64,000 nt of DNA, taken from the NCBI RefSeq assembly GCF_036013935.1, contig NZ_CP107902.1, forward strand, positions 7,101,001 through 7,165,000, written 5' to 3'. Shown one piece after another: positions 45,608-54,880 of the stretch (positions within the stretch are counted from its first letter, which is position 1; every line of letters starts with the position of its first letter). Under the pieces are notes generated by a model. The model had not been told where the DNA came from and searched no databases. It saw only the letters and a list, made by a program, of their open reading frames with translations. The position numbers and the translations under genes are program-made. This DNA comes from Streptomyces sp. NBC_00461 (GTDB lineage Bacteria; Actinomycetota; Actinomycetes; Streptomycetales; Streptomycetaceae).

Positions 45608-46291
45608 ATGGTGCAGAAGGCCAAGATCCTCCTGGTCGATGACCGGCCGGAGAATCTGCTGGCGCTGGAGGCCATCCTCTCTGCGCTCGATCAGACGCTG
45701 GTGCGGGCATCGTCCGGGGAGGAAGCGCTCAAAGCACTGCTCACGGACGACTTCGCGGTCATTCTGTTGGACGTCCAGATGCCGGGAATGGACGGTTTCG
45801 AAACAGCCGCCCACATCAAGCGGCGAGAACGGACCCGGGACATCCCGATCATCTTCCTCACCGCGATCAACCACGGCCCCCACCACACCTTCCGGGGGTA
45901 CGCGGCCGGTGCGGTCGACTACATCTCCAAGCCGTTCGACCCGTGGGTGCTGCGGGCGAAGGTCTCGGTGTTCGTCGAGCTGTACATGAAGAACTGCCAG
46001 CTCCGGGAGCAGGCGGCGCTGCTGCGGCTCCAGTTGGAGGGCGGTGGCGGCAAGGCCGCGGCCGGCGACTCCAAGGAACCTGCCGGACTGCTCGCGGAGC
46101 TGTCGGCACGGCTCGCAGCGGTCGAGGAGCAGGCCGAGGCGCTGTCCAAGCAGCTCGACGACGAGTCGGCGGACGCGGCGGCCGTGGCGACCGCGGCTCA
46201 TCTCGAACGCAAACTCACGGGACTGCGGCGGGCGCTGGACGCCCTGGAGCCGGGGGCCGGCAGCGCATCGTCGGTGCCGTCGCAGAACTGA
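45608..46291 (+). CDS. osaB: OsaB-like response regulator
   Basis: A 227-residue response regulator: receiver domain residues about 5-120 (KILLVDDRPENLLALE, phospho-acceptor D55 in ILLDVQMPGMDG, conserved Thr in FLTAINHGP, Lys in YISKPFDP). The rest is not a DNA-binding domain but a coiled-coil tail (LREQAALLRLQLEGG, LAAVEEQAEALSKQLDDE). That matches OsaB, essential for osmoadaptation in S. coelicolor. ATG 45608 has GAGGAGGG about 8 bases upstream; the frame is open further upstream but without family similarity. A 244-base gap separates it from osaA, so it may have its own promoter; TACGAT at 45522-45527 is a possible -10 box. Confidence 0.92.
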   Translation: MVQKAKILLVDDRPENLLALEAILSALDQTLVRASSGEEALKALLTDDFAVILLDVQMPGMDGFETAAHIKRRERTRDIPIIFLTAINHGPHHTFRGYAAGAVDYISKPFDPWVLRAKVSVFVELYMKNCQLREQAALLRLQLEGGGGKAAAGDSKEPAGLLAELSARLAAVEEQAEALSKQLDDESADAAAVATAAHLERKLTGLRRALDALEPGAGSASSVPSQN

Positions 46292-46402
46292 CGTTCAGGC
46301 GTGGACCAGTTGCGTATGAGGTCGCGTCAGTTCCGCGCCCGTTCCAGGGCGACACGAACGGGTGAAGCAGTGGGCACACGTGTCCGTTGCCTTCTCCACC
46401 GG

Positions 46403-46408
46403 TAACCT
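46403..46408 (+). promoter_or_regulatory. Possible -10 box for leaderless ftsK mRNA
   Basis: TAACCT followed by exactly 7 bases and then the ftsK ATG. With normal spacing the transcript would begin at or one base before the start codon. No clear -35 box. Confidence 0.4.
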
Positions 46409-46415
46409 CACATCC

Positions 46416-49118
46416 ATGGCCTCACGTCCCTCCGCTGCCAAGAAGCAGCCCGCGAAGAAGGCGGCGGCTCCGGCGAAGAAGGCTGCTGCGAAGAAGGCCC
46501 CGGCGAAGAAGGCGCCCGCCAGGAAAGCCGCGGCGAGGAAGTCGGCGCCGCCGCCGAAGCCGGCACCGAACCCGACCGGCGGCATCTACAAGCTTGTGCG
46601 CGCCCTCTGGTTGGGCGTCGCGCACGCCGTGGGCGCCGTGTTCCGCGGCATAGGGAACGGCGCCAAGAACCTCGACCCCGCACATCGCAAGGACGGCGTC
46701 GCCCTGTTGCTGTTCGGCATCGCGCTGATCGTCGCCGCGGGCACCTGGGCCGATCTGCGCGGCCCCGTAGGTGACCTCGTCGAGATCCTGGTGACCGGTG
46801 CCTTCGGCCGCCTCGACCTGCTCGTGCCGATACTGCTCGCGGTCATCGCCGTCCGCTTCATCCGCCACCCCGAGCAGCCCGAGGCCAACGGCCGCATCGT
46901 GATCGGTCTGTCCGCGCTCGTCATCGGCGTGCTCGGCCAGGTCCACATCGCGTGCGGCGCGCCCGCCCGCAGTGACGGCATGCAGGCCATAAGGGACGCC
47001 GGCGGTCTCATCGGCTGGGCCACGGCCACCCCGCTGACGTACACGATGGGCGAGATGCTCGCCGTACCGCTGCTCGTGCTGCTGACGATCTTCGGTCTGC
47101 TCGTCGTCACGGCCACTCCGGTCAACGCCATCCCGCAGCGGCTGCGGCTGCTGGGCGTGAAGCTCGGCATCCTCCACGACCCGGAGGACGACGATCTCTC
47201 GGACGACGAGCAGCGCTACGACGACCAGTGGCGCGAGGCGCTGCCCGCGCGCCCGCGCAGGCGTGGACCGGCCCCGGAGGCCTACGACCCCGACGGCGCC
47301 GAGCAGGAGGCGCTCTCCAAGCGTCGCGGCCGCCCCAGGCGTTCCGCGGTGCCGCAGCCGGACATGGCGCGTCAGATGGACGCCGTGGACGTCGCCGCGG
47401 CGGCCGCCGCCGCGCTCGACGGCGCCGTCATGCACGGGATGCCGCCCTCGCCGGTCGTCGCCGACCTCACCCAGGGGGTGCGGGTCGGGGATCGCGAGGA
47501 CACCACTCCGACACCCGTTCCGAGGTCCGTCCCGGCGGCGCGCCCCAAGCAGGAGAAGCTGAAGGGTGAGGTCATGGACCTCACCAAGGCCGCGCCCGAG
47601 CAGGTCAACGACCTGCCGCCGCGTGCCGAGCAGCTCCAGCTCTCCGGAGACATCACCTACTCCCTGCCTTCGCTCGACCTCCTCACGCGCGGGGGCCCCG
47701 GCAAGGCGCGCAGCGCCGCCAACGACGCGGTGGTCGCCTCACTCACGAACGTCTTCTCCGAGTTCAAGGTCGACGCCGCCGTCACCGGCTTCACGCGCGG
47801 GCCGACGGTCACGCGCTACGAGGTCGAGCTCGGCCCCGCGGTGAAGGTCGAGCGGATCACCGCGCTGACGAAGAACATCGCGTACGCCGTCGCCAGCCCG
47901 GACGTGCGGATCATCAGCCCGATCCCCGGCAAGTCCGCGGTCGGCATCGAAATCCCCAACACCGACCGCGAGATGGTCAACCTCGGCGACGTGCTGCGCC
48001 TGGCGGCGGCCGCCGAGGACGAGCACCCGATGCTGGTCGCGCTCGGCAAGGACGTCGAGGGCGGCTATGTGATGGCCAACCTCGCGAAGATGCCGCACGT
48101 CCTGGTGGCCGGTGCCACCGGCTCCGGCAAGTCGTCGTGCATCAACTGCCTGATCACGTCGATCATGGTCCGCGCGACTCCCGAGGACGTCCGCATGGTC
48201 CTGGTCGACCCCAAGCGGGTCGAGCTGACCGCGTACGAGGGCATCCCGCACCTGATCACGCCGATCATCACCAACCCGAAGCGGGCCGCCGAGGCGCTCC
48301 AGTGGGTCGTACGGGAGATGGACCTCCGGTACGACGACCTGGCGGCGTACGGCTACCGGCACATCGACGACTTCAACGAGGCCGTGCGCAACGGCAAGGT
48401 GAAGTCGCCGGAGGGCAGTGAGCGGGAGCTGCAGCCGTACCCGTACCTGCTGGTGATCGTCGACGAGCTCGCCGACCTGATGATGGTCGCCCCGCGCGAC
48501 GTCGAGGACTCGATCGTGCGCATCACGCAGCTCGCGCGCGCGGCCGGCATTCACCTCGTGCTCGCCACGCAGCGGCCGTCGGTCGACGTGGTGACCGGTC
48601 TGATCAAGGCGAACGTGCCCTCGCGGCTCGCCTTCGCCACCTCCTCGCTCGCCGACAGCCGCGTCATCCTCGACCAGCCCGGTGCCGAGAAGCTGATCGG
48701 CAAGGGTGACGGGCTGTATCTGCCGATGGGTCAGAACAAGCCCACCCGTATGCAGGGCGCTTTCGTGACCGAGGACGAGGTCGCCTCCGTCGTCCAGCAC
48801 TGCAAGGACCAGATGGCGCCCGTCTTCCGGGACGACGTCACCGTGGGCACGAAGCAGAAGAAGGAGATCGACGAGGAGATCGGCGACGACCTCGACTTGC
48901 TGTGCCAGGCGGCCGAGCTGGTGGTCTCCACACAGTTCGGGTCGACGTCCATGCTCCAGCGCAAGCTGCGCGTCGGCTTCGCCAAGGCCGGCCGGCTCAT
49001 GGACCTCATGGAGTCCAGGGGCATCGTCGGGCCGAGCGAGGGGTCCAAGGCTCGTGACGTTCTTGTGAAGGCTGACGAGCTGGACGGCGTGCTCGCGGTG
49101 ATCCGCGGGGAGGCTTGA
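46416..49118 (+). CDS. ftsK: DNA translocase FtsK
   Basis: FtsK pumps DNA through division septa; in Streptomyces it clears chromosomes during sporulation septation. The 900-residue product begins with a Lys/Ala-rich histone H1-like stretch of KKAPAKK-type repeats (about residues 7-45). Several transmembrane helices follow between about 90 and 240, then a linker. The motor domain has Walker A GATGSGKS (566-573), the VDPKRVEL motif and VIVDELADLMM, ATQRPSVDV. The C-terminal gamma winged helix (QAAELVVSTQFGSTSMLQRKL...) reads KOPS-type sites. ATG 46416 was preferred over GTG 46362 because the alanine/lysine-rich protein starts there and the intervening residues look non-coding. Confidence 0.96.
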   Translation: MASRPSAAKKQPAKKAAAPAKKAAAKKAPAKKAPARKAAARKSAPPPKPAPNPTGGIYKLVRALWLGVAHAVGAVFRGIGNGAKNLDPAHRKDGVALLLFGIALIVAAGTWADLRGPVGDLVEILVTGAFGRLDLLVPILLAVIAVRFIRHPEQPEANGRIVIGLSALVIGVLGQVHIACGAPARSDGMQAIRDAGGLIGWATATPLTYTMGEMLAVPLLVLLTIFGLLVVTATPVNAIPQRLRLLGVKLGILHDPEDDDLSDDEQRYDDQWREALPARPRRRGPAPEAYDPDGAEQEALSKRRGRPRRSAVPQPDMARQMDAVDVAAAAAAALDGAVMHGMPPSPVVADLTQGVRVGDREDTTPTPVPRSVPAARPKQEKLKGEVMDLTKAAPEQVNDLPPRAEQLQLSGDITYSLPSLDLLTRGGPGKARSAANDAVVASLTNVFSEFKVDAAVTGFTRGPTVTRYEVELGPAVKVERITALTKNIAYAVASPDVRIISPIPGKSAVGIEIPNTDREMVNLGDVLRLAAAAEDEHPMLVALGKDVEGGYVMANLAKMPHVLVAGATGSGKSSCINCLITSIMVRATPEDVRMVLVDPKRVELTAYEGIPHLITPIITNPKRAAEALQWVVREMDLRYDDLAAYGYRHIDDFNEAVRNGKVKSPEGSERELQPYPYLLVIVDELADLMMVAPRDVEDSIVRITQLARAAGIHLVLATQRPSVDVVTGLIKANVPSRLAFATSSLADSRVILDQPGAEKLIGKGDGLYLPMGQNKPTRMQGAFVTEDEVASVVQHCKDQMAPVFRDDVTVGTKQKKEIDEEIGDDLDLLCQAAELVVSTQFGSTSMLQRKLRVGFAKAGRLMDLMESRGIVGPSEGSKARDVLVKADELDGVLAVIRGEA

Positions 49119-49289
49119 GAGAGAGCCTGAACGGGTGCGGCGAGCGATGCCCGATCGTGACTCACCCGTAAGGGATCATTGAGCAACCGTTTCCCTTCGG
49201 CGTACGTCAAGTTGAGGGAAGCGACAAGCGCATACCCCATCATCGGCGTGTCCGGCCATTCCGATGGGCTACAAAGTCCCGCCGCCCGG

Positions 49290-49320
49290 TTGCCCCACCC
49301 ATTTGTACCCCCCATAGACT
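49290..49320 (+). promoter_or_regulatory. Candidate promoter of the RodZ-like gene
   Basis: TTGCCC (49290-49295), a 19-base spacer and TAGACT (49315-49320), 42 bases before the GTG start. The rest of the 244-base gap after ftsK (49119-49362) shows no gene. Confidence 0.45.
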
Positions 49321-49362
49321 GAACCTCCAGCACAGGTGGCTTAACGCTCGAAAGGCGCCCCC

Positions 49363-50202
49363 GTGTCCATCGGCAACTCCCCTGAAGACGAGCGTCCGTT
49401 CGAAGACGATCGCGAGGAAGCCCGCTTCTCCGTCGGCCATGCCCTGCGGCAGGCGCGGATCGCGGCCGGGCTGACCGTCGACGACGTCACCAACGCCACC
49501 CGGGTCCGCATCGCCATCGTGCACGCCATCGAGGCGGACGACTTCGCCCCCTGTGGCGGCGACGTCTACGCCCGGGGCCACATCAGGACCCTGGCCAAGG
49601 CTGTCCACCTCGATCCGGCCCCGCTGATCGCGCAGTACGACGCCGAGCACGGCGGCCGCCCGGCCCCGACGCCGGCAGCCCCCCTCTTCGAGGCGGAACG
49701 CATCCGCCCCGAGCGGCGTGGACCCAACTGGACCGCGGCCATGGTCGCCGCGATCGTCGCCGTGGTCGGCTTCGTCGGGTTCACCGCCTTCAAGGGCGGC
49801 GACGACGGTGGAGCGAAGTCGCAGGTCGCCGAGGGATCCACACCCACGACCAGCAAGGCCGCCTCGCCCACTCCCAAGAACAGCAAGACCGACAACCCCA
49901 AGTCCGACCCCTCGGACAGCGCCATCGCGGCCGCTCCCCAGGACAAGGTGACCGTCCAGGTGAGCGCCGCCGACGGACGCAGCTGGATCTCGGCCAAGGA
50001 CCACAACGGCCGGCTCCTGTTCGACGGACTCCTCAAGCAGGGCGACTCCAAGACCTTCCAGGACAGCGAGAAGATCAACCTCGTCCTCGGTGACGCAGGC
50101 GCGATCCAGCTCTACGTCAACGGCAAGAAGATCGAGGACGACTTCCAGCAGGGCGCGGTGGAGCGCCTGACGTATACGAAGGGCGACCCCCAGGTCGGCT
50201 GA
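49363..50202 (+). CDS. RodZ-like helix-turn-helix membrane protein
   Basis: A 279-residue protein. Residues about 20-95 are an XRE-type HTH ([38 protein letters not shown], followed by [13 protein letters not shown]). A linker leads to one transmembrane helix ([20 protein letters not shown], about 123-142). A Thr/Ser/Pro/Lys-rich stalk and a C-terminal extracytoplasmic domain of DUF4115 type follow ([33 protein letters not shown]). This is the RodZ arrangement; RodZ links MreB to the wall machinery in rods. In Streptomyces the position between ftsK and rimO is typical. GTG 49363 is 7 bases after AAAGG. Confidence 0.88.
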   Translation: MSIGNSPEDERPFEDDREEARFSVGHALRQARIAAGLTVDDVTNATRVRIAIVHAIEADDFAPCGGDVYARGHIRTLAKAVHLDPAPLIAQYDAEHGGRPAPTPAAPLFEAERIRPERRGPNWTAAMVAAIVAVVGFVGFTAFKGGDDGGAKSQVAEGSTPTTSKAASPTPKNSKTDNPKSDPSDSAIAAAPQDKVTVQVSAADGRSWISAKDHNGRLLFDGLLKQGDSKTFQDSEKINLVLGDAGAIQLYVNGKKIEDDFQQGAVERLTYTKGDPQVG

Positions 50203-50230
50203 CCGGATGTGGGCACGGACGGGGACGGAC

Positions 50231-50256
50231 GGGGTTGGCCTGCCAGGGCCAACCCC
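50231..50256 (+). terminator. Hairpin after the RodZ-like gene
   Basis: GGGGTTGGCC (50231-50240) pairs perfectly with GGCCAACCCC (50247-50256) across TGCCAG, 28 bases after the stop and before rimO. Confidence 0.85.
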
Positions 50257-50297
50257 GTCGACATGGGCTGTCAGTGAGACAAAGTAGTCTTGAGCGC

Positions 50298-51785
50298 ATG
50301 CCTGAACGCCGTACCGTCGCACTCGTCACCCTTGGCTGCGCCCGTAACGAGGTGGACTCGGAGGAGCTCGCAGGCCGCTTGGAGGCGGACGGCTGGGACC
50401 TCGTGGAGGACGCCGCACAAGCGGATGTCGCCGTCGTCAACACCTGTGGCTTCGTGGAAGCCGCCAAGAAGGACTCCGTCGACGCCCTCCTGGAGGCCAA
50501 CGACCTCAAGGGTCATGGCAGAACCCAGGCCGTCGTGGCGGTGGGCTGCATGGCCGAGCGCTACGGCAAGGAACTCGCCGAGGCCCTCCCCGAGGCGGAC
50601 GGCGTGCTCGGCTTCGACGACTACTCGGACATCTCCGACCGTCTGCAGACCATCCTGAGCGGCGGTGTCCACGCCTCGCACACCCCGCGCGACCGGCGCA
50701 AGCTGCTGCCGATCAGCCCCGCCGAGCGGCAGGGGTCCGCGGCCGACGTCGCCCTCCCGGGACACGGGCCGGCCGCGCCGGTGGCTCCCGCCGATCTTCC
50801 CGAAGGCCTCGCTCCCGCCTCCGGTCCCCGCGCGCCCCTGCGCCGCCGGCTGGACGGCGCCCCGGTCGCCTCGGTGAAGCTCGCCTCCGGCTGTGACCGG
50901 CGCTGCTCCTTCTGCGCCATCCCGTCCTTCCGCGGCTCCTTCATCTCCCGCCGCCCCAGCGACGTGCTGAACGAGACGCGGTGGCTGGCCGAGCAGGGCG
51001 TCAAGGAGATCATGCTGGTCTCCGAGAACAACACCTCATACGGCAAGGACCTGGGCGACATCCGCCTGCTGGAGTCGCTCCTGCCGGAACTCGCGGAGGT
51101 CGACGGCCTCGAGCGCGTACGCGTCAGCTACCTCCAGCCGGCCGAGATGCGCCCCGGGCTGATCGACGTCCTGACCTCGACGCCGAAGATCGCCCCGTAC
51201 TTCGACCTGTCCTTCCAGCACTCCGCCCCCGGTGTGCTGCGTGCCATGCGCCGCTTCGGCGACACCGACCGCTTCCTGGAGCTGCTCGACACCATCCGGA
51301 GCAAGGCCCCCCAGGCGGGCGTGCGCTCCAACTTCATCGTGGGCTTCCCGGGCGAGAGCGCGGACGACCTGGCGGAGCTGGAGCGGTTCCTGAACGGCGC
51401 GCGGCTGGATGCCATCGGCGTCTTCGGCTACTCCGACGAGGAGGGCACGGAGGCGGCGACGTACGAGAACAAGCTGGACGAGGACGTCGTGGCCGAGCGG
51501 CTGGCACGTGTCTCCCGGCTGGCGGAGGAGCTCGTCTCGCAGCGTGCCGAGGAACGCGTCGGCGAGACCCTGCACGTCCTCGTGGAGTCCGTGGACGACG
51601 AGGGTGTGTACGGCCGCGGCGCGCATCAGGCACCGGAGACGGACGGCCAGGTGCTGCTCACGAGCGGCGAAGGTCTGAGCGTCGGCCGTATGGTCGAGGC
51701 GAAGGTGGTCGGCACGGAAGGTGTCGACCTGGTGGCCGAGCCGCTGGCGGGCTCGCTCGGGTGTAGTGAGGAGGCGGGCAGATGA
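50298..51785 (+). CDS. rimO: Ribosomal protein S12 methylthiotransferase
   Basis: RimO is a radical-SAM enzyme that adds a methylthio group to Asp of ribosomal protein S12. The 495-residue product starts [21 protein letters not shown], with N-terminal cluster cysteines ([18 protein letters not shown]). The radical-SAM motif is CDRRCSFC (C-x3-C-x2-C) and a C-terminal TRAM domain begins near residue 420. A variable Ala/Pro-rich insertion lies before the radical-SAM domain (about residues 130-190). ATG 50298 is 7 bases after TAGTCT, suggesting a leaderless transcript; the longer frame from 50235 runs through the preceding hairpin. Overlaps pgsA by 4 bp. Confidence 0.95.
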   Translation: MPERRTVALVTLGCARNEVDSEELAGRLEADGWDLVEDAAQADVAVVNTCGFVEAAKKDSVDALLEANDLKGHGRTQAVVAVGCMAERYGKELAEALPEADGVLGFDDYSDISDRLQTILSGGVHASHTPRDRRKLLPISPAERQGSAADVALPGHGPAAPVAPADLPEGLAPASGPRAPLRRRLDGAPVASVKLASGCDRRCSFCAIPSFRGSFISRRPSDVLNETRWLAEQGVKEIMLVSENNTSYGKDLGDIRLLESLLPELAEVDGLERVRVSYLQPAEMRPGLIDVLTSTPKIAPYFDLSFQHSAPGVLRAMRRFGDTDRFLELLDTIRSKAPQAGVRSNFIVGFPGESADDLAELERFLNGARLDAIGVFGYSDEEGTEAATYENKLDEDVVAERLARVSRLAEELVSQRAEERVGETLHVLVESVDDEGVYGRGAHQAPETDGQVLLTSGEGLSVGRMVEAKVVGTEGVDLVAEPLAGSLGCSEEAGR

Positions 51786-52573
51786 CCGGAGTACCGGCAT
51801 CGGCGGCGAACGGCTCCTCCGGCGCACAGGGCGCACCCGCGAGCGCGGCTTCGGGCGGAGCCCCCGGTGTCGTCTCCGGCGCTGTGTCCGGTGCCGTTTC
51901 CGCCGAGGCGTCGGACGCGTCCGACGTGACGCCCGACGGCGGGAAGTCGGCGCGGGGCGGAAAGGTCGTGGCCGCGGCCGTCAACCAGGCCAGCGTCTGG
52001 AACATCGCCAACCTGCTCACCATGCTCCGGCTGCTCCTGGTGCCCGGCTTCGTCGCGCTGATGCTGGCCGACGGCGGGTACGACCCGGCATGGCGCTCGC
52101 TCGCCTGGGCCGCCTTCGCCATCGCCATGATCACCGACCTGTTCGACGGACATCTGGCGCGCGCCTACGACCTCGTCACCGACTTCGGGAAGATCGCCGA
52201 CCCCATCGCCGACAAGGCGATCATGGGAGCGGCGCTGATCTGTCTCTCCTCGCTGGGCGATCTGCCGTGGTGGGTGACCATCGTCATCCTCGGCCGGGAA
52301 CTCGGCATCACGCTGCTGCGTTTCCTGGTCATCCGGTACGGCGTCATCCCGGCGAGCCGCGGCGGCAAGATCAAGACGCTCACGCAGGGCGTGGCGGTCG
52401 GGATGTACGTGCTGGCGCTGACGGGCTGGCTGGCCACCCTGAGGTGGTGGGTGATGGCAGCGGCCGTCGTTCTGACCGTGGTGACCGGACTCGACTACGT
52501 AAGACAGGCCATTGTGCTGCGCAGGCAGGGCATCGCCGAGCGCAAGGCCGCTCTGGAGGAGACGGAAGCGTGA
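51782..52573 (+). CDS. pgsA: CDP-diacylglycerol-glycerol-3-phosphate phosphatidyltransferase
   Basis: PgsA makes phosphatidylglycerol phosphate from CDP-diacylglycerol, in the membrane. The 263-residue product has an Ala/Gly/Ser-rich N-terminal extension of about 60 residues, then [18 protein letters not shown]. The CDP-alcohol phosphotransferase motif is complete in [20 protein letters not shown] followed by ADPIADK. Several membrane helices follow ([30 protein letters not shown]). It overlaps rimO (ATGA) and cinA (GTGA), so the three form a translationally coupled set. Actinobacteria often carry more than one pgsA paralogue; the head-group specificity of this one is inferred. Confidence 0.93.
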   Translation: MTGVPASAANGSSGAQGAPASAASGGAPGVVSGAVSGAVSAEASDASDVTPDGGKSARGGKVVAAAVNQASVWNIANLLTMLRLLLVPGFVALMLADGGYDPAWRSLAWAAFAIAMITDLFDGHLARAYDLVTDFGKIADPIADKAIMGAALICLSSLGDLPWWVTIVILGRELGITLLRFLVIRYGVIPASRGGKIKTLTQGVAVGMYVLALTGWLATLRWWVMAAAVVLTVVTGLDYVRQAIVLRRQGIAERKAALEETEA

Positions 52574-53115
52574 ATTCCGCAGCCGCCGAACTCGTGCGAC
52601 TACTGACGGTGAGGGGCGAGACCCTGGCCGTCGCCGAGTCGCTCACCGGTGGACTGGTTGCGGCGGACATCACATCCGTCCCCGGGGCGTCCAAGGTCTT
52701 CCGCGGCTCGGTGACCGCCTACGCCACCGAGCTGAAGCACCGGCTGCTCGGTGTCGATGCCGCCCTGCTGCAACAGCGCGGAGCGGTGGATGCGCAGGTC
52801 GCGGCCCAGATGGCGGTCGGTGTGCGCAAGGCGCTCGGCGCCGACTGGGGTCTCGCGACGACCGGCGTCGCCGGCCCGGAACCGCAGGACGGACAGCCTG
52901 TGGGGACGGTCTTCGTGGCCGTGGACGGCCCCTTTGCCGCGGATTCCGGTTCTGCCGGTGGCGGAAAAGTAGCGGCCCTGCGGTTGAACGGCGACCGTGC
53001 GGAAATTCGTATGGAGAGTGTACGGAGCGTACTCGCACTGCTCCTTGAGGAGTTCGCGAGCGAACAGACCGGAAATGAGCTGGCACAGGATACGGAACAG
53101 AACGGGGGGTTTTGA
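52570..53115 (+). CDS. cinA: CinA C-terminal domain protein (nicotinamide-nucleotide amidohydrolase type)
   Basis: A 181-residue stand-alone CinA C-terminal (PncC-like) domain, which converts nicotinamide mononucleotide to nicotinic acid mononucleotide in pyridine recycling. Seen: LAVAESLTGGLVAADITSVPGAS, FRGSVTAYATELKHRLLGV, VDAQVAAQMAVGVR, LATTGVAGPEPQDGQPVGTVFVA. The N-terminal CinA (COG1058) domain is absent, as usual in actinobacteria. GTG overlaps the pgsA stop by 4 bp. Its 3' end holds an inverted repeat GTTCGC-GA-GCGAAC ahead of clgR. Confidence 0.93.
   Translation: MNSAAAELVRLLTVRGETLAVAESLTGGLVAADITSVPGASKVFRGSVTAYATELKHRLLGVDAALLQQRGAVDAQVAAQMAVGVRKALGADWGLATTGVAGPEPQDGQPVGTVFVAVDGPFAADSGSAGGGKVAALRLNGDRAEIRMESVRSVLALLLEEFASEQTGNELAQDTEQNGGF
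53052..53065. promoter_or_regulatory. Inverted repeat upstream of clgR
   Basis: GTTCGC-GA-GCGAAC, 6-bp arms, within the end of cinA and 160 bases before the clgR start. It resembles the GTTCGC-containing sites described for Streptomyces ClgR, whose gene is autoactivated. The spacing differs from the remembered consensus. Confidence 0.4.
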
Positions 53116-53224
53116 TGTTTGCAGCCCTGAGTGAACACGACATCGCTCCCCGCACGGCCGCAGCGCGAGGCGGTACGGTGGGGCGTGAAGGATGCGGCTA
53201 CGCGGTCCGAGGAGGGAGCCACCG

Positions 53225-53599
53225 ATGATTCTGCTCCGTCGCCTGCTGGGTGACGTGCTGCGTCGGCAGCGCCAGCGCCAGGGCCGTACTCTGCGCGAAG
53301 TCTCCTCGTCCGCCCGAGTCTCACTCGGCTATCTCTCCGAGGTGGAGCGGGGGCAGAAGGAGGCTTCCTCCGAGCTGCTCTCCGCCATCTGCGACGCGCT
53401 GGACGTACGGATGTCCGAGCTCATGCGGGAAGTGAGCGACGAGCTCGCTCTCGCCGAGCTGGCCCAGTCTGCTGCGGCCACCGAGTCTGTGCCCGCGCCG
53501 GTTCGTCCGATGCTGGGTTCCGTATCGGTGACCGGTGTGCCACCGGAACGGGTGACCATCAAGGCGCCCGCCGAGGCGGTGGACGTGGTCGCCGCGTGA
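53225..53599 (+). CDS. clgR: Clp gene regulator ClgR
   Basis: A 124-residue XRE-family activator of clp protease and lon genes in actinobacteria. The HTH is residues about 10-65: [20 protein letters not shown], then [32 protein letters not shown], the family hallmark. The C-terminus ends VVAA; in Streptomyces ClgR (and PopR) two terminal alanines mark the protein for ClpP-dependent degradation, giving feedback control. ATG 53225 has GGAGGGAG about 8 bases upstream. Position after pgsA-cinA matches the order in mycobacteria and corynebacteria. A possible -10 TACGGT is near 53173-53178. Confidence 0.9.
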   Translation: MILLRRLLGDVLRRQRQRQGRTLREVSSSARVSLGYLSEVERGQKEASSELLSAICDALDVRMSELMREVSDELALAELAQSAAATESVPAPVRPMLGSVSVTGVPPERVTIKAPAEAVDVVAA

Positions 53600-53638
53600 C
53601 ATTCACGCGCGTGACTGCGTGAACCGACGTGCACGTGC

Positions 53639-53661
53639 AAAGCCCCGGCCGGGGCTTCTCC
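53639..53661 (+). terminator. Terminator after clgR
   Basis: AAGCCCCGGCCGGGGCTT is a perfect 18-base palindrome followed by CTCC, 40 bases after the clgR stop. Confidence 0.8.
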
Positions 53662-53854
53662 AGGGAGAACTGGAGAGGTGCGGTCGGGGTTTTCGTGTTC
53701 CCGGGGTGCCTGCCGCGGCCGACCGGGTCCGTTTGCCGGTGTGGCCCGGGGCGGTCATGGTGGATGCCTGCGGTGCGGTGCGCCCGTGTGCCGTCGGTGC
53801 GCCCTCCCAGTGGGTGACGGCCGCGGTCTAGCGTCGGGGCTGGAGGTGGCGTCC

Positions 53855-54133
53855 ATGGCACGGCCGACAGTACGCCGGGGGGCGGCTCTCGGGCTCGGGA
53901 TGCTGTGGTGGTGGGCGGTGCTGCGCCTGGCCTTCGCGCCCGGTGCCGGGGCGGTGGAGGGGGCGGTCGCGGCCGGCGGGTGGGGGGTGAGCCTCCTGCC
54001 GGTGCACTGTGTGCCGAAGGCGCGGGCGGCGGGAGCCGTCGGGGCGGGGCGATGGCGGGGTGCCTGGCGGGCGGCCAGGGCTACCACGGCATCGCCACCC
54101 CGCCGTTGGGACGCAGGATCTGGCCCGTTGTGA
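53855..54133 (+). CDS. Small membrane protein, hypothetical
   Basis: A 92-residue frame starting MARPTVRRGAALGLGMLWWWAVLRLAF, with one amphipathic/hydrophobic helix and a second weak one (AVAAGGWGVSLLPVHCVPK). GGAGGTGG ends 5 bases before the ATG, an excellent ribosome binding site. The C-terminal 18 codons overlap the 3' end of the convergent SDR gene, and the sequence after about residue 60 becomes low-complexity, so the natural stop may have been lost by frameshift. No family recognised. Confidence 0.5.
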   Translation: MARPTVRRGAALGLGMLWWWAVLRLAFAPGAGAVEGAVAAGGWGVSLLPVHCVPKARAAGAVGAGRWRGAWRAARATTASPPRRWDAGSGPL

Positions 54134-54845
54134 AGGCCGACGCGTCCGAGGCCAGGTACAGCACGGTGTGGGCGACGTCCTCCGGTTCGCCGACCCGGCC
54201 CAGCGGCGACATGCGGGCCATCAGTGCCTCGGTCCGGTCCTGTGCCTCGGCCTCGTGGCGGTCGGTCATGGGCGTGCGGATCCAGCCCGGCGCGACCGAG
54301 TTGACCCGGATCCCGTGCCGGCCCATCTCGTTCGCCAGCGTCTTGGTCAGCTGGACGACCGCCGCCTTGGCCGCGCCGTAGCAGAGCAGGCCGGGACGGC
54401 CGGTGTCGACGGCACTTGAGGCCATGGTGATGATGCTGCCGCCGGTCTGCCGGTCGAGCATCAGCCGGGCGGCCTCCTGGCAGGCGTACAGCACCCCCTT
54501 GAAATTGACGCTCAGGACCTGGTCGAGGTCCTCGTCCCGGGTCTCCAGGACCGGGCTGCTGTGCATGATCCCGGCGATCGCGGCCATCACGTCCAGGCGC
54601 TCGCAGGACTCCACGGCCCGGCTGAGCTGCGCCCGGTCGGTCACGTCGAGCCGGTGGGTGTGGGCGGTGCCGCCACCGTCCTTGATCAGGGCCGCCGTCT
54701 CGTGCAGGCCGTCCTCGTCGCGGTCGGCGCAGTGGACGGTGGCGCCCGCTTCGGCGAGCAGCACGGCCGAGGCGCGGCCGATACCGCCGGCGGCTCCGGT
54801 GACGAATGCGGTGCGTCCGGTGAGTTCGTACGCCTTGACGGGCAT
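54081..54845 (-). CDS. Short-chain dehydrogenase/reductase
   Basis: A 254-residue classical SDR. Cofactor motif TGAAGGIGRAS (about residues 16-26), an acidic residue after the second strand (HCADRDEDGL) pointing to NAD(H) preference, NFKG, the catalytic Ser in MASSAVDTG, and Tyr-Lys in CYGAAKAA. The C-terminal PGWIRTPMT and FTTGQILRPNGG complete the fold. ATG 54845 (MPVKAYELTGRTAFVTG) was chosen over the longer frame. It follows nei on the same strand with a 32-base gap carrying a palindrome. The substrate is unknown. Confidence 0.93.
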   Translation of the reverse strand: MPVKAYELTGRTAFVTGAAGGIGRASAVLLAEAGATVHCADRDEDGLHETAALIKDGGGTAHTHRLDVTDRAQLSRAVESCERLDVMAAIAGIMHSSPVLETRDEDLDQVLSVNFKGVLYACQEAARLMLDRQTGGSIITMASSAVDTGRPGLLCYGAAKAAVVQLTKTLANEMGRHGIRVNSVAPGWIRTPMTDRHEAEAQDRTEALMARMSPLGRVGEPEDVAHTVLYLASDASAFTTGQILRPNGGVAMPW

Positions 54846-54867
54846 GAGGGGACGGTACGAGGGTTTC

Positions 54868-54880
54868 TGACGGATCGTCA
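54868..54880. promoter_or_regulatory. Palindromic operator candidate before the SDR gene
   Basis: TGACG-GAT-CGTCA is a perfect 5-bp inverted repeat 23 bases upstream of the SDR start and overlapping the nei stop codon. Its form fits a TetR-family site, but no TetR gene is in the window. Confidence 0.5.

Noticed and set aside
53619..53831. Open frames between clgR and the small membrane gene
   Set aside because: They start inside the clgR terminator and show no ribosome binding site or recognisable protein sequence.
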